A stretch of DNA of 64,000 bases from Nicoliella spurrieriana (GTDB lineage: Bacteria > Bacillota > Bacilli > Lactobacillales > Lactobacillaceae). Positions 24,011 through 32,675 of this stretch are shown one piece after another. Under the pieces are notes generated by a model. The model was given only the letters and a program-made list of their open reading frames with translations. It ran no database searches and was not told the DNA's origin. The stretch lies in the NCBI RefSeq assembly GCF_023380205.1, contig NZ_CP093360.1, positions 248,001 to 312,000 on the forward strand. Direction: 5' to 3'. The translations under genes were made by a program, and so were the position numbers. How positions within the stretch are numbered: the first letter of the stretch is position 1; each line of letters begins with the position of its first letter.

Positions 24011-24769
24011 ATATGCTTGAATGAATAGTTCGATTGCTAGTCCAAACGCTAGGACCGCAACAATCAGTTTAATGATTTTTTCAGGAATCACCCGAACAAT
24101 TTTGGGCCCGATATAAGCACCGATTAGTAATCCGGAACCTAACGGTAATACTAGAATCCAGTACACGTGGGATTGGAATGAGTAAATAACCATTGCAACT
24201 AGGTTACCACAAAATGATGAAACATTTCTAATAGCGTTATAAACTGCATACTTTTCATCCGTGATTTTGGATAAAATTGCATTGAAAATAATTCCGGAGG
24301 CTGCCCCAAAGTAGCCGACATAAACACCCGTTAGCAAAATTGCAACTGAATAAAGCAGGTGCCCTAGTTTACTGGTAACTTGCTTTCTAGCGGTTGACTT
24401 TTTACTAGGCCAGACCATGGTGAGTGCAGCAAACAAAATGAAAAATGGAACGACCTTGGTAAATGAACCACTAGAGAAATGGAGTAATAAGTAGGTTCCA
24501 GAAGCACTCCCGATTAGAATAAAAATGGCAGTAGTGATCAATTGTTTCACGTGGCCCTTGAGCTCCGGAATGGATGATAGACCGGACCCAATTCCATTGA
24601 AGCTAACGGCAGACGTATTCGTTACACTAGCGTAGACTGGTGGCAACCCCGTTACATATAATAATGCTGGATAGGATACTAATGATGACATCCCGACCGT
24701 ACTACCTACGATTCCAGCTAAAAAACCAAATGGAAATAATAAAATTAATTGTCCAATATCAAAGTGCAT
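24008..24769 (-). CDS. TauE/SafE-family membrane exporter, 253 aa (copy 1)
   Basis: Eight or so helices with the two-fold repeat of the family: LFPFGFLAGIVGSTVGMSSLVSYPALL, then GYFGAASGIIFNAILSKI in the second half. The family exports sulfite, sulfoacetate and related organic anions; the substrate here is not known. AGAG precedes the ATG. It is about 86% identical in protein to the tandem copy at 24891-25652 by my alignment, pointing to a recent duplication. It has its own terminators on both sides. Confidence 0.9.
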   Translation of the reverse strand: MHFDIGQLILLFPFGFLAGIVGSTVGMSSLVSYPALLYVTGLPPVYASVTNTSAVSFNGIGSGLSSIPELKGHVKQLITTAIFILIGSASGTYLLLHFSSGSFTKVVPFFILFAALTMVWPSKKSTARKQVTSKLGHLLYSVAILLTGVYVGYFGAASGIIFNAILSKITDEKYAVYNAIRNVSSFCGNLVAMVIYSFQSHVYWILVLPLGSGLLIGAYIGPKIVRVIPEKIIKLIVAVLAFGLAIELFIQAY

Positions 24770-24852
24770 CTCTTCACGATCCCTTACTATGTAATAACCA
24801 TCATTATAAACCTAAATCCAATTAAAACCAAAATAGATTTTTAATTCCATCC

Positions 24853-24887
24853 AAAAAAGCGTTCTACCAATTGATAGAACGCTTTTA
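24853..24887. terminator. Terminator between the two TauE copies
   Basis: AAAAAAGCGTTCTACCA and TGATAGAACGCTTTT pair around an AT-rich loop. It terminates the upstream (right-hand) TauE copy. Confidence 0.85.
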
Positions 24888-24890
24888 ATT

Positions 24891-25652
24891 CTAATATGCT
24901 TGAATAAATAATTCAATTGCTAATCCAAACGCGAGAATTGCAACGATCCATTTAATCACTGCTTCGGGAACGACCCGCACGATTTTGGGACCAATGTAAG
25001 CTCCAATTAATAATCCGGAACCTAATGGTAACACTAAAATCCAGTAAACATGGGATTGAAATGAATAAATAATCATCGCAACTAAATTTCCACAAAACGA
25101 TGAAACATTTCGAATTGCGTTGTAAACCGCATACTTTTCGTGGGTGATTTTTGAAAGAATGGCATTGACAATAATTCCAGAAGCTGCCCCAAAGTACCCA
25201 ACGTAAATTCCAGCAAGTAAAATGGCGATCGAATAAAGCCACTGGCCTAATTTACTATCCACTTGTTTTTTAGGGCCGTTCTTTTTACTAGGCCAGACCA
25301 TGGTAAGAGCAGCAAATAAGATGAAAAATGGCACTAACTTAGTGAATGAGCCACTAGAAAAGTGTAACAGGAAGTAAGTTCCAGAAACACTTCCAATTAA
25401 AATAAAAATAGAAGTGGTGATCAATTGTTTTACATGGCCCTTTAACTCTGGGATTGAAGATAGTCCAGAGCCAATGCCATTAAAAATCACCGATGATGTG
25501 TTGGTCACATTGGCATAAACTGGTGGTAGTCCAGCGACATACAACAGCGCCGGATAGGACACCAGTGAAGCCATTCCCACCGTACTACTAACAATTCCAG
25601 CTAAAAAGCCAAATGGGAATAGTAGTAGTAATTGACTAATATCAAAATGCAT
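24891..25652 (-). CDS. TauE/SafE-family membrane exporter, 253 aa (copy 2)
   Basis: Same fold and length as the neighbouring copy, with LFPFGFLAGIVSSTVGMASLVSY and GYFGAASGIIVNAILSKI. Substitutions cluster in the central cytosolic loop (KNGPKKQVDSKLGQ versus KSTARKQVTSKLGH). The start is placed at ATG 25652 (MHFDISQ), matching the paralog and preceded by AAGGTAGTGAAG; ten further in-frame codons upstream are unlikely to be used. Substrate unknown. Confidence 0.9.
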   Translation of the reverse strand: MHFDISQLLLLFPFGFLAGIVSSTVGMASLVSYPALLYVAGLPPVYANVTNTSSVIFNGIGSGLSSIPELKGHVKQLITTSIFILIGSVSGTYFLLHFSSGSFTKLVPFFILFAALTMVWPSKKNGPKKQVDSKLGQWLYSIAILLAGIYVGYFGAASGIIVNAILSKITHEKYAVYNAIRNVSSFCGNLVAMIIYSFQSHVYWILVLPLGSGLLIGAYIGPKIVRVVPEAVIKWIVAILAFGLAIELFIQAY

Positions 25653-25735
25653 TTCTTCACTACCTTTTTGTATGTAATACATACTATTATAGACCTAAAA
25701 GCACTTGATTGGCCAATTAAAAGCTACCCCATTCA

Positions 25736-26692
25736 CTACCGGTTTAAATTAACTTCGTTCACTAATAATGCTCCGTCATATTCATATTCGCGAAGGTTTT
25801 TGGAAAAAATATCGAGGGCTTGGTCACCATACTGGTCGAACAAGCTAGCAATGTGTGGTGAGATAAAGACATTATCCATTTTCCATAACGGACTATCACT
25901 TGGAAATGGTTCGGGATCAATCACATCTAATGATGCGCCACCTAATTGGTGTTGATTTAATGCATTAATTAAATCCTCAGTAACTACGCTGCCTCCCCTG
26001 CCCACATTAATGAATAGTGGTTGCCGAGTAAACTGTTCGAAATATGGTTGATTGAAGAATTTATTAGTGGCCGGCATTAACGGGAGTGAATTAATGATAA
26101 TTTCAGCGTTTTTAATTTGATCGTTAACCGCATCCATAGTAAAGGTTTGGTCAAAGAACTTCGCTTGGTGGCCGCTATGATTAATCCCAATCGTATTAAC
26201 GTTTAGGACCTTGAGAATTTCAGCCACTCGTGATCCAATTGCACCGGTCCCATATATTACCGCCGTCTTATTAGGCAAAATTTTAAATGGATTGGTTGGT
26301 TTTTCCCACCGGTTCAAATTAGTGATCATGCTTAAATTACGGAACTGATTTAAAATCATGCCGGTAACTGTTTCAGCGATGGGTTCAGAGTGAATGCCCT
26401 TGACGGTCGCCAAGCGAACGCCCCGGTTTTTAATTTCAGCTAATGGATAGTAGTCAATCCCCACCGATAACGACTGAATCCATTTTAGATTACTATCAGG
26501 GTCACTTAGCATTGCACTAAGTAACTTTTGGTCATAACCAATTAAGATATCAATTGATTTTAAATCCGCTTTCGATATGGATTGATTTGCGAAGAATAAC
26601 TTTTCCTTCGTTAGCCCGGGATGGGTAACCATCTTTTGCTCCATTTTCTCAATATCAAAATTTGCGTTTGGCGCCCCAACTAAAATATTCAA
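25736..26692 (-). CDS. D-isomer-specific 2-hydroxyacid dehydrogenase, NAD(P)-dependent, 318 aa
   Basis: Catalytic and Rossmann domains of the D-2-hydroxyacid dehydrogenase family. The dinucleotide site is AVIYGTGAIGSRVAEIL, the catalytic Arg is in INVGRGGSVV, the Glu in DVIDPEPFP and the His in FISPHIASLF. These reduce 2-keto acids such as hydroxypyruvate, glyoxylate or branched keto acids; the exact substrate is unclear. Monocistronic, divergent from the EIIC gene at 26875. Confidence 0.9.
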   Translation of the reverse strand: MNILVGAPNANFDIEKMEQKMVTHPGLTKEKLFFANQSISKADLKSIDILIGYDQKLLSAMLSDPDSNLKWIQSLSVGIDYYPLAEIKNRGVRLATVKGIHSEPIAETVTGMILNQFRNLSMITNLNRWEKPTNPFKILPNKTAVIYGTGAIGSRVAEILKVLNVNTIGINHSGHQAKFFDQTFTMDAVNDQIKNAEIIINSLPLMPATNKFFNQPYFEQFTRQPLFINVGRGGSVVTEDLINALNQHQLGGASLDVIDPEPFPSDSPLWKMDNVFISPHIASLFDQYGDQALDIFSKNLREYEYDGALLVNEVNLNR

Positions 26693-26874
26693 AATGCATC
26701 CTCCTTTTTTACTAAACTATGGTATTATACACTCCCGCTTTCGATAAATCTAAAATTTAGCTTGACGTAACAAAATGATTATGTTTTAATTATAAACATC
26801 AGCTAGAAATTAATTATTTTTTAATCTTCTAATTGGTACATAATATAATTCTTTAATTAAAGGAGTGATTTGAA

Positions 26875-27999
26875 ATGATGAATTCAACAGAAAAAGGTTC
26901 ACCAAATATGAATGCCGCGAACATGGCAGACGTAGAACCGAAATCAAGTTTTAAGGAAAGTGTTTACTTAGTTTTTAACGGGGTGTCGAATGCGATTTTA
27001 GTTACCCTTGGAGTTGGACTACTGACTGGTGCAATTTCTAACTTTGTCCATTGGCAAGCCCTTGCGCAAATTGGTTTAATTTGTCAATACTTAATGGCTC
27101 CGGCAATTGGTGCTGCGGTAGCATCACAATTAAAAACGAATACGTTAGTACTCTTTAGTTCAATGGTTGCAGCAACCGTTGGTGCTAATAATGTCTTCTT
27201 CACGAGTGGGGCAATGAACGCCACTACGGCGACTGGCCATATGTTACCCCAACCAGCTGGATCAGCAGTCTTTATGATTGGTCAACCAGTTAGTGCCCTT
27301 GGTGGTGCAGTGGTTGCCACTTTAGTTGGGAAATACCTTACCGGGAAAACCCCATTGGACATGTTCTTAGTGCCATTTGCAGCGACCTTAGTGGGAACGA
27401 TTTCTGCATTGGGGATGGCAACGGTTACCACCCCTGCATTGGTTTGGCTATCAGGAGTAATTGCTAAGACGATGAGCATCAACCCACTATTGGGTTCAGT
27501 AGTTATCTCAGTCGTTTGGGCCGTGTTCTTGATGACCCCAGCGTCATCGGCCGCCCTTGCAATCGCGGTTATGCTTGATCCATTATCATCAGGGGCTGCA
27601 CTACTTGGAACCACCGCTCAATTTGTGAGTTATACCGTAATGTCATTTAAGGAAAACAAGCCTGGTGCTAATATTGCACAAGGGGTTATCACCCCGAAGG
27701 TGCAATTCGGAAACATTACCGAAAACTTCTACATTGCACTTCCTGGTTTACTTTCCGCTGCAGTGGTTGCCCCTATCGGCACCTTAGTATTTCACTTTAG
27801 TACTTCATTTAAATTGGCTGGATTAGGACTAAACTCCCTTATCGCACCAATTACCCTAGCTTCACAAAACATGGGGACCTTCGTACTTTACCTGGTTCTA
27901 GGGGTTGTTGTTCCAGCAGTGATTTCATATGTTCTTGGTAAGTTCCTAAGAGCTACCAACCGCATCAAGCCTGGCGATATGACCATCGAACTAGTTTAA
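26875..27999 (+). CDS. EIIC-like PTS permease (PTS_EIIC_2 type), 374 aa
   Basis: Ten-helix membrane protein of the same family as the product of 14560-15600, with VYLVFNGVSNAILVTLGVGL, MVAATVGANNVFF and FLMTPASSAALAIAVMLDP. It has a 30-residue polar N-terminus. No IIA, IIB or metabolic partner gene is adjacent, as is usual for this group, and the transported compound is not known. AAAGGAGTG precedes the ATG pair at 26875/26878. A bidirectional terminator follows. Confidence 0.85.
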   Translation: MMNSTEKGSPNMNAANMADVEPKSSFKESVYLVFNGVSNAILVTLGVGLLTGAISNFVHWQALAQIGLICQYLMAPAIGAAVASQLKTNTLVLFSSMVAATVGANNVFFTSGAMNATTATGHMLPQPAGSAVFMIGQPVSALGGAVVATLVGKYLTGKTPLDMFLVPFAATLVGTISALGMATVTTPALVWLSGVIAKTMSINPLLGSVVISVVWAVFLMTPASSAALAIAVMLDPLSSGAALLGTTAQFVSYTVMSFKENKPGANIAQGVITPKVQFGNITENFYIALPGLLSAAVVAPIGTLVFHFSTSFKLAGLGLNSLIAPITLASQNMGTFVLYLVLGVVVPAVISYVLGKFLRATNRIKPGDMTIELV

Positions 28000-28017
28000 T
28001 TAAATTCTCATTCTAAA

Positions 28018-28050
28018 ATAAAAACGCTAATCAAGTGATTAGCGTTTTTA
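28018..28050. terminator. Bidirectional terminator
   Basis: AAAAACGCTAATCA and TGATTAGCGTTTTT pair around a tiny loop. It lies between convergent genes. Confidence 0.88.
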
Positions 28051-28052
28051 TT

Positions 28053-29141
28053 TTAGAATGAGATTTCAGTGGGTGCGGAAATTGATAGTTCACTGGCAAT
28101 CTGTTTAATCTGACCAGCGGTCACTTCATCAATTGAAACCCCGTGTTCTTGATTATAAGCAAAGTTCCGGTACTCCCGGTCACCAGGGATTTTAATCTCT
28201 GTTTCTGGTAAATGGTCCAAATTTCTGATGCGGTTAAACATATCAGTTGCCTTATCACGGAGTGCATCTAAATTACCAAAAAATGATGGATCGATTGCTA
28301 ATAGACATTGGCTAAAATCATGTTTACCAACATTTGTATCCGCAGAAATCGACCCCTGGGCCAAGATTCCGGTTAGGATTTCTACCACCAATGAGTTCCC
28401 GAATCCCTTATAATTAGAGTTATGTTCGTTCGAACCCCCTAGCGTTAATACACCGCCACCCTTTTGGTTGGGCGTTAATGCAGCCGTTGCTAAGATATCT
28501 TCCGCCTCCTTTGCATCAGAGACAACGTTACGATCCTTATCAACTGCCCACTCGCCTGGTAGTGGTTGTTTTTTCTTATCTAGTACCTGAATTTTGCCTC
28601 CTGAAACCACTGATGTTGCTCCGTCAAATACGAATGGATGGGGCTTGGCTGGGAACGTGAACGCAAACGCGTTCGAACCTAAAAATGCTTCCAATGCGTT
28701 GGTTGGGACGACCAATGGGCGGGTATTAGTAAATGCAATTCCAATTAGTCCCTGTGCGACCGCCTTTCGCGCCCAATAACCAGCGGTTCCAAAGTGATTT
28801 GAGTTCCGGATGACTGCCATTGAGATTACCGATTGCTTTGCCTTATCAATTAATTTATCCATCGCTGCATTACAAGCAATTTGGCCCATATTTTGATTAG
28901 CATCGACCAATAAACTAGTGGCACTTTCCTTTAAAAATTTAACCGGGTTTTGTGGTTGAATCGTGCCATCATCAACCATTTTTAAATACCAAGCTAACCG
29001 CTGAATCCCGTGTGAAGAAATCCCCCGTAAATCAGCATCCACTAGGGTATCTGCTAAGAGGTGGCTATCTTCTTTTGAAAATCCCTTCTTGGTAAACACC
29101 GTGGTTAAATAATTTAATTCATCGTTAGCTTTAATTTTCAT
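28053..29141 (-). CDS. Malate/L-lactate dehydrogenase family (Ldh_2/YbiC-type) oxidoreductase, 362 aa
   Basis: NAD(P)-dependent oxidoreductase of the malate/L-lactate/ureidoglycolate/2,3-diketogulonate group, which is unrelated in fold to classical Ldh. Family motifs are ADLRGISSHGIQRLAWYL, RNSNHFGTAGYWARKA, FTNTRPLVVPTNA, LGSNAFAFTFPA and GTSVVSGGK-like GATSVVSGGKIQ. Length is typical. The physiological substrate cannot be assigned. It is divergent from the ThiD-like kinase gene at 29234. Confidence 0.9.
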   Translation of the reverse strand: MKIKANDELNYLTTVFTKKGFSKEDSHLLADTLVDADLRGISSHGIQRLAWYLKMVDDGTIQPQNPVKFLKESATSLLVDANQNMGQIACNAAMDKLIDKAKQSVISMAVIRNSNHFGTAGYWARKAVAQGLIGIAFTNTRPLVVPTNALEAFLGSNAFAFTFPAKPHPFVFDGATSVVSGGKIQVLDKKKQPLPGEWAVDKDRNVVSDAKEAEDILATAALTPNQKGGGVLTLGGSNEHNSNYKGFGNSLVVEILTGILAQGSISADTNVGKHDFSQCLLAIDPSFFGNLDALRDKATDMFNRIRNLDHLPETEIKIPGDREYRNFAYNQEHGVSIDEVTAGQIKQIASELSISAPTEISF

Positions 29142-29233
29142 TTAATTGTCCTCCAGATTGTGAATCATTTTAACGATTCAATTTATTTTTGGTATAATAC
29201 ATTAATCATTTAATTAGAAAGAAGATGGAGCTC

Positions 29234-30043
29234 ATGAACCAATTTCCTCAAGCTTTGACCATTGCCGGAATCGATAGTGATGGTGGTGGGGGGATGCCGA
29301 TTGATTTAAAAACCATGATGGCCATGCACGTTTATGGCCTTTCGGTCATTACCACAACGGTTGCTGCAAATTCGTATGGAATTATTGATAGCCACGCCCT
29401 CCCCATTGCCTTTATCGAAAATGAATTTAAAGCCCTAACTGCCGATTATCAAATTCGAGCATGTAAAACCGGGTTATTGGATAGTAAGGCCCTAATTAAC
29501 ACCGTGGTAGCGAATTATCAGCGGCATGATATGGGATATCTAGTCGTTGATCCAGTGATCCTAGCTAAAACCGGCGAAGTATTACTGACACCTGATGAAA
29601 TCGATACATTAAAGGAACGGTTAATACCGCTCGCAACCGTTATCACGCCGAATTACTATGAAGCTGAAAAGTTAACGGGCATGCAAATTAATGACCAGCA
29701 TCAGATGGTGGTTGCTGCACAAAAGCTGCGGCAACTGGGTTGTTTGAACGTAATGATCAAGGGGCGCCATGATCAAAATGGTGAAAAACAAGATGAAGTT
29801 AGCGACCTATTGCTCTTGGAATCCGGTGAGCAGGTATGGCTAACGGGTCCCTACTTCCAAACCAATCGCAAGAATGGGACTGGGGATGCACTCTCAGCTG
29901 CCATTACTGCAGAACTAGCTAAGGGCCGTTCCGTTGAGCAAGCAGTGCGGACCGCAAAAACATACGTTGATCAAACCATTAAAAACGAAATCATAGTCGG
30001 CCATAAGTACGGACCCATTAATAACTGGGCCGGTCAAGAATAA
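29234..30043 (+). CDS. ThiD/PdxK-like kinase of the ribokinase fold, 269 aa
   Basis: Paralog of ThiD (21730-22542) with FPQALTIAGIDSDGGGGMPIDLKT, TTVAANSYGIID, CKTGLLDSK, VVDPVILAKTGEVLL, ITPNYYEAEKLTG and GTGDALSAAI. The glycine-rich loop reads DSDGGGG rather than DSGGGAG, and the gene lies outside the thi operon without a riboswitch. It could be a pyridoxal/pyridoxine kinase or a bifunctional HMP kinase. The start is set at ATG 29234 by alignment with ThiD; ATG 29225 is three codons upstream. Confidence 0.82.
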   Translation: MNQFPQALTIAGIDSDGGGGMPIDLKTMMAMHVYGLSVITTTVAANSYGIIDSHALPIAFIENEFKALTADYQIRACKTGLLDSKALINTVVANYQRHDMGYLVVDPVILAKTGEVLLTPDEIDTLKERLIPLATVITPNYYEAEKLTGMQINDQHQMVVAAQKLRQLGCLNVMIKGRHDQNGEKQDEVSDLLLLESGEQVWLTGPYFQTNRKNGTGDALSAAITAELAKGRSVEQAVRTAKTYVDQTIKNEIIVGHKYGPINNWAGQE

Positions 30044-30078
30044 AAAGTTCAATTAATCATAATTGAACTTTTTATTTT
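30044..30078. terminator. Bidirectional terminator
   Basis: AAAAAGTTCAATTA and TAATTGAACTTTTT pair around a short loop between convergent genes. Confidence 0.85.
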
Positions 30079-30087
30079 ATTGGGACG

Positions 30088-31044
30088 CTATTTGCCCCTT
30101 ACTGCATGTAACTTTTCAGCAATGTGAACCAAGTTAATTGCGAATTTATGTGAATGTGCAATATAACCATACTTGAGACCTAACCGATAGATGTATCCGT
30201 TGATATACTCAACTTCAGTTGGGCGATTAGTTACTAAATCTTGGTACATCGATGGATAGTGCTCAGGATTAACGTCATGCGCCACGTGATAAATCGTTTG
30301 CCATTCTTCTTCACGGGTGCTTAGCAACTTAATCCCCGCCCGTTCAAAAACATCGAACGCCTCATTTACTAAATCGACTCCCAACGGCTTTGCGGATGGT
30401 GATGCAATAAATTCACCGTATGAACATTGAAAACTAGTGGCAAGACTATTTAAGACTGAATTGAAAATGACCTTAGCTAGTAATGTTCCCATGAAGTTTT
30501 CATGAATCGTGGCGTTTAATCCGGATTCAGTAAGCTCCTTTGCAATTTCCTTGGTGGTATCATCAATTGTTTCACTTTGGTTAGCTAGATTACATGACCC
30601 AGTCCCCTTTGCAGCAACGAAGTCGACTTCTCCGGGCTTGGTTAAAATACTACCAATCAAGGCGGTCCCACCAATTACATGTTCCTTTGGAAAGTACTTA
30701 TCAATTTTTTCAATATGGCCCATCCCGTTCATTAACGTGAGTGCGTATTGATCATCATTAAAGAAGTGTTGGCAACGTTCCAGCATCTCAGCCAAGCCAA
30801 TTTGCTTAGTGAATGGAATTACAACGTCGGGCTTTCCATGATATTCCTCTGGATAATAAATATTATCAATGTTGACCAAGTGCCGACCCTGGCCACGTCT
30901 TGATACGTAGACCCCATGTTGCTTTCTAATCGTTTCCACTTGTGGTTTCCAGGTATCAATATAGTCAACGTCATAGCCCACTTCTTGTAACAAAATGCCA
31001 AAATGAAGTCCCATGCCACCTGCGCCTAAAATTGCATATTTCAT
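30088..31044 (-). CDS. Ketopantoate reductase-family (PanE/ApbA-like) dehydrogenase, 318 aa
   Basis: N-terminal Rossmann motif ILGAGGMGLHFGILLQEVGYDV, then the family helices with NGMGHIEKID, and the C-terminal dimer domain with AKVIFNSVLNSLATSF and EVEYINGYI (usual PTEIDxLNG). Canonical PanE makes pantoate. In lactic acid bacteria such proteins also reduce branched or aromatic 2-keto acids to hydroxyacids (HicD-type). It lies 18 bp downstream of an aminotransferase in a T-box-controlled operon, which favours the keto-acid reduction role, but this is inference. Confidence 0.85.
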   Translation of the reverse strand: MKYAILGAGGMGLHFGILLQEVGYDVDYIDTWKPQVETIRKQHGVYVSRRGQGRHLVNIDNIYYPEEYHGKPDVVIPFTKQIGLAEMLERCQHFFNDDQYALTLMNGMGHIEKIDKYFPKEHVIGGTALIGSILTKPGEVDFVAAKGTGSCNLANQSETIDDTTKEIAKELTESGLNATIHENFMGTLLAKVIFNSVLNSLATSFQCSYGEFIASPSAKPLGVDLVNEAFDVFERAGIKLLSTREEEWQTIYHVAHDVNPEHYPSMYQDLVTNRPTEVEYINGYIYRLGLKYGYIAHSHKFAINLVHIAEKLHAVRGK

Positions 31045-31062
31045 AATTTAACACGCTCCCTT

Positions 31063-32226
31063 TTAATGTGTATCAACAAACTTTTGAATCCGTTTTACCA
31101 CTTCGGTTAACTCTTCAGTACTAGCAGCATAGCTAAAGCGAATATAACCATCACCACCGGGACCAAAGATTGCCCCGGGCATAATCCCCACTAACGCCTC
31201 CTTTGCTAGTTGATAACCAAATTGATAGCTATCCTGTTCGAATCTAGCTGGAATCTTCGCAAAAATATAAAAGCCACCACTAGGTTCAGGACTAGTAAAG
31301 CCTGCTTTCTCTAGTCCCTCCCGGAGTAATTGACGCCGTTTTAAATAAGTCGGTTTCATTTCTAAAGCATCGTTTTCGCCATTTTTAAACGCCTCACTTG
31401 CAGCATACTGTGCATTATCAGTAGCATTAGTGTTAATTAAAGTATGAACCGCATTAATTTTACTAATGATATTGGCCGGGCCACAGACAATCCCAATTCG
31501 CCAGCCCGTCATTGCGAACGTTTTCGAAGCCCCATTCATTACGATGGTTTGATCCGGTAAAAGGGTCCCGAACGAAGTATGGGGTTCATCATAAGTTAGT
31601 TCACTATAAATTTCATCACTAATTAGAAAAATTTGGTGTTGCTTAATGACCGCTGCTAACGCCTCCAGTTCAGCCTTAGTATAAGTATTTCCGACTGGGT
31701 TGTTAGGGTAGTTAATAATAATTGCCTTAGCGTTTGGGTGTTCCTTGAAGGTCGCTTCCAGGCGTTCTGGAGTTAAGATAAAATTACTATCAGAAGTGTC
31801 CACAAAGACTGGGGTTGCTTGATTAAATTTAACATTGGCAGCATATAGTGGATATGTAGGCGTGGGAATAATGACCTCATCACCAGGATTTAAAATCGTG
31901 GTAAAGACATCGTGGATTCCTTCCGCTAACCCAACGGTAGTTGTGATTTGAGTATCAGGATCATAATCCAGTCCATACTTATCCTTTAAAAATTTAACTG
32001 CGTTTTCACGAAGTGGTTTGATCCCGCGGGGGTCAGTGTAGTGACTTTGATCATCATTAATCGCCTTAATGGCAGCATCCTTAATGTGCCTTGGGGTTGG
32101 AAAATCTGGTTCGCCATACGTTAATGAAATCAATCCTGGAATATCAGCAATTTTTAAGTTAAATTCCACAATCTCATTTGATTTCATTTTTTTAACTGAA
32201 TCATTAATCTGATTTGATAAATCCAT
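31063..32226 (-). CDS. Class I/II pyridoxal-phosphate aminotransferase (AraT/PatA-like), 387 aa
   Basis: Fold type I aminotransferase. Motifs are TYGEPDFPTPRHIKDAA, the cofactor-contacting YPNNPVGNTYT, ISDEIYSELTYD and the Schiff-base lysine in GASKTFAMTGWRIG, with the C-terminal carboxylate-binding Arg in YIRFSYAAS. It resembles lactobacillus aromatic/branched-chain aminotransferases. A T-box leader with terminator lies directly upstream, so expression should respond to an uncharged tRNA. The downstream reductase suggests amino acid to keto acid to hydroxy acid flow. Confidence 0.9.
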   Translation of the reverse strand: MDLSNQINDSVKKMKSNEIVEFNLKIADIPGLISLTYGEPDFPTPRHIKDAAIKAINDDQSHYTDPRGIKPLRENAVKFLKDKYGLDYDPDTQITTTVGLAEGIHDVFTTILNPGDEVIIPTPTYPLYAANVKFNQATPVFVDTSDSNFILTPERLEATFKEHPNAKAIIINYPNNPVGNTYTKAELEALAAVIKQHQIFLISDEIYSELTYDEPHTSFGTLLPDQTIVMNGASKTFAMTGWRIGIVCGPANIISKINAVHTLINTNATDNAQYAASEAFKNGENDALEMKPTYLKRRQLLREGLEKAGFTSPEPSGGFYIFAKIPARFEQDSYQFGYQLAKEALVGIMPGAIFGPGGDGYIRFSYAASTEELTEVVKRIQKFVDTH

Positions 32227-32262
32227 ATTGAACGCCTCTTTTACTATTTTTTGATCATAAAC

Positions 32263-32510
32263 AAAAAGCCCCGCTTCTAAATCAATTAGAAGCGGAGCAA
32301 CCGCGGTACCATTCTAAATTAAATCCATGTGATCATGAACCCTTCTCAATAATGTTTATCAATTAAACATGTGCACTAATAATGAAGTGCCAATCCATCA
32401 TCACCTAAATATCGATGATACCAAATCACAGGCCATTTTCCCCCACCTTCACTAATTCACTTTCATCGCCCGTGAATTTTCTGAGTAGTGCTAATAAGGT
32501 ACTTTCCTGA
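32263..32510 (-). promoter_or_regulatory. T-box leader of the aminotransferase operon
   Basis: On the minus strand the T-box sequence AGAATGGTACCGCGG (complement of 32301-32315) is followed by terminator AGAAGCGG-type arms (32266-32297) with a T-run. Upstream, a stem I region has an AGTA/GAA internal-loop pattern. The specifier triplet could not be assigned by eye; TGG after GAAAA is one candidate. The leader implies tRNA-dependent antitermination. Confidence 0.85.
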
Positions 32511-32606
32511 TCACATTGTTTTATTTATTAATCATTTTCTAATCATATTATAATTCTTTTTGGATAAAATTCAATAGTTAAAGCGCTTTTTTTAAATAAT
32601 TAAACA

Positions 32607-32640
32607 AAAAAGGAACCTGAAGTAAGTCAGGTTCCTTTTG
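32607..32640 (-). terminator. Terminator of the hydratase gene
   Basis: AAAAAAGGAACCTGA and TCAGGTTCCTTTTG-type arms pair around AGTAAG; the A-run gives a T-run on the minus strand. Confidence 0.85.
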
Positions 32641-32675
32641 CTAAGGGGGTTGTCTAATCTTAAATTTATCTAAAA

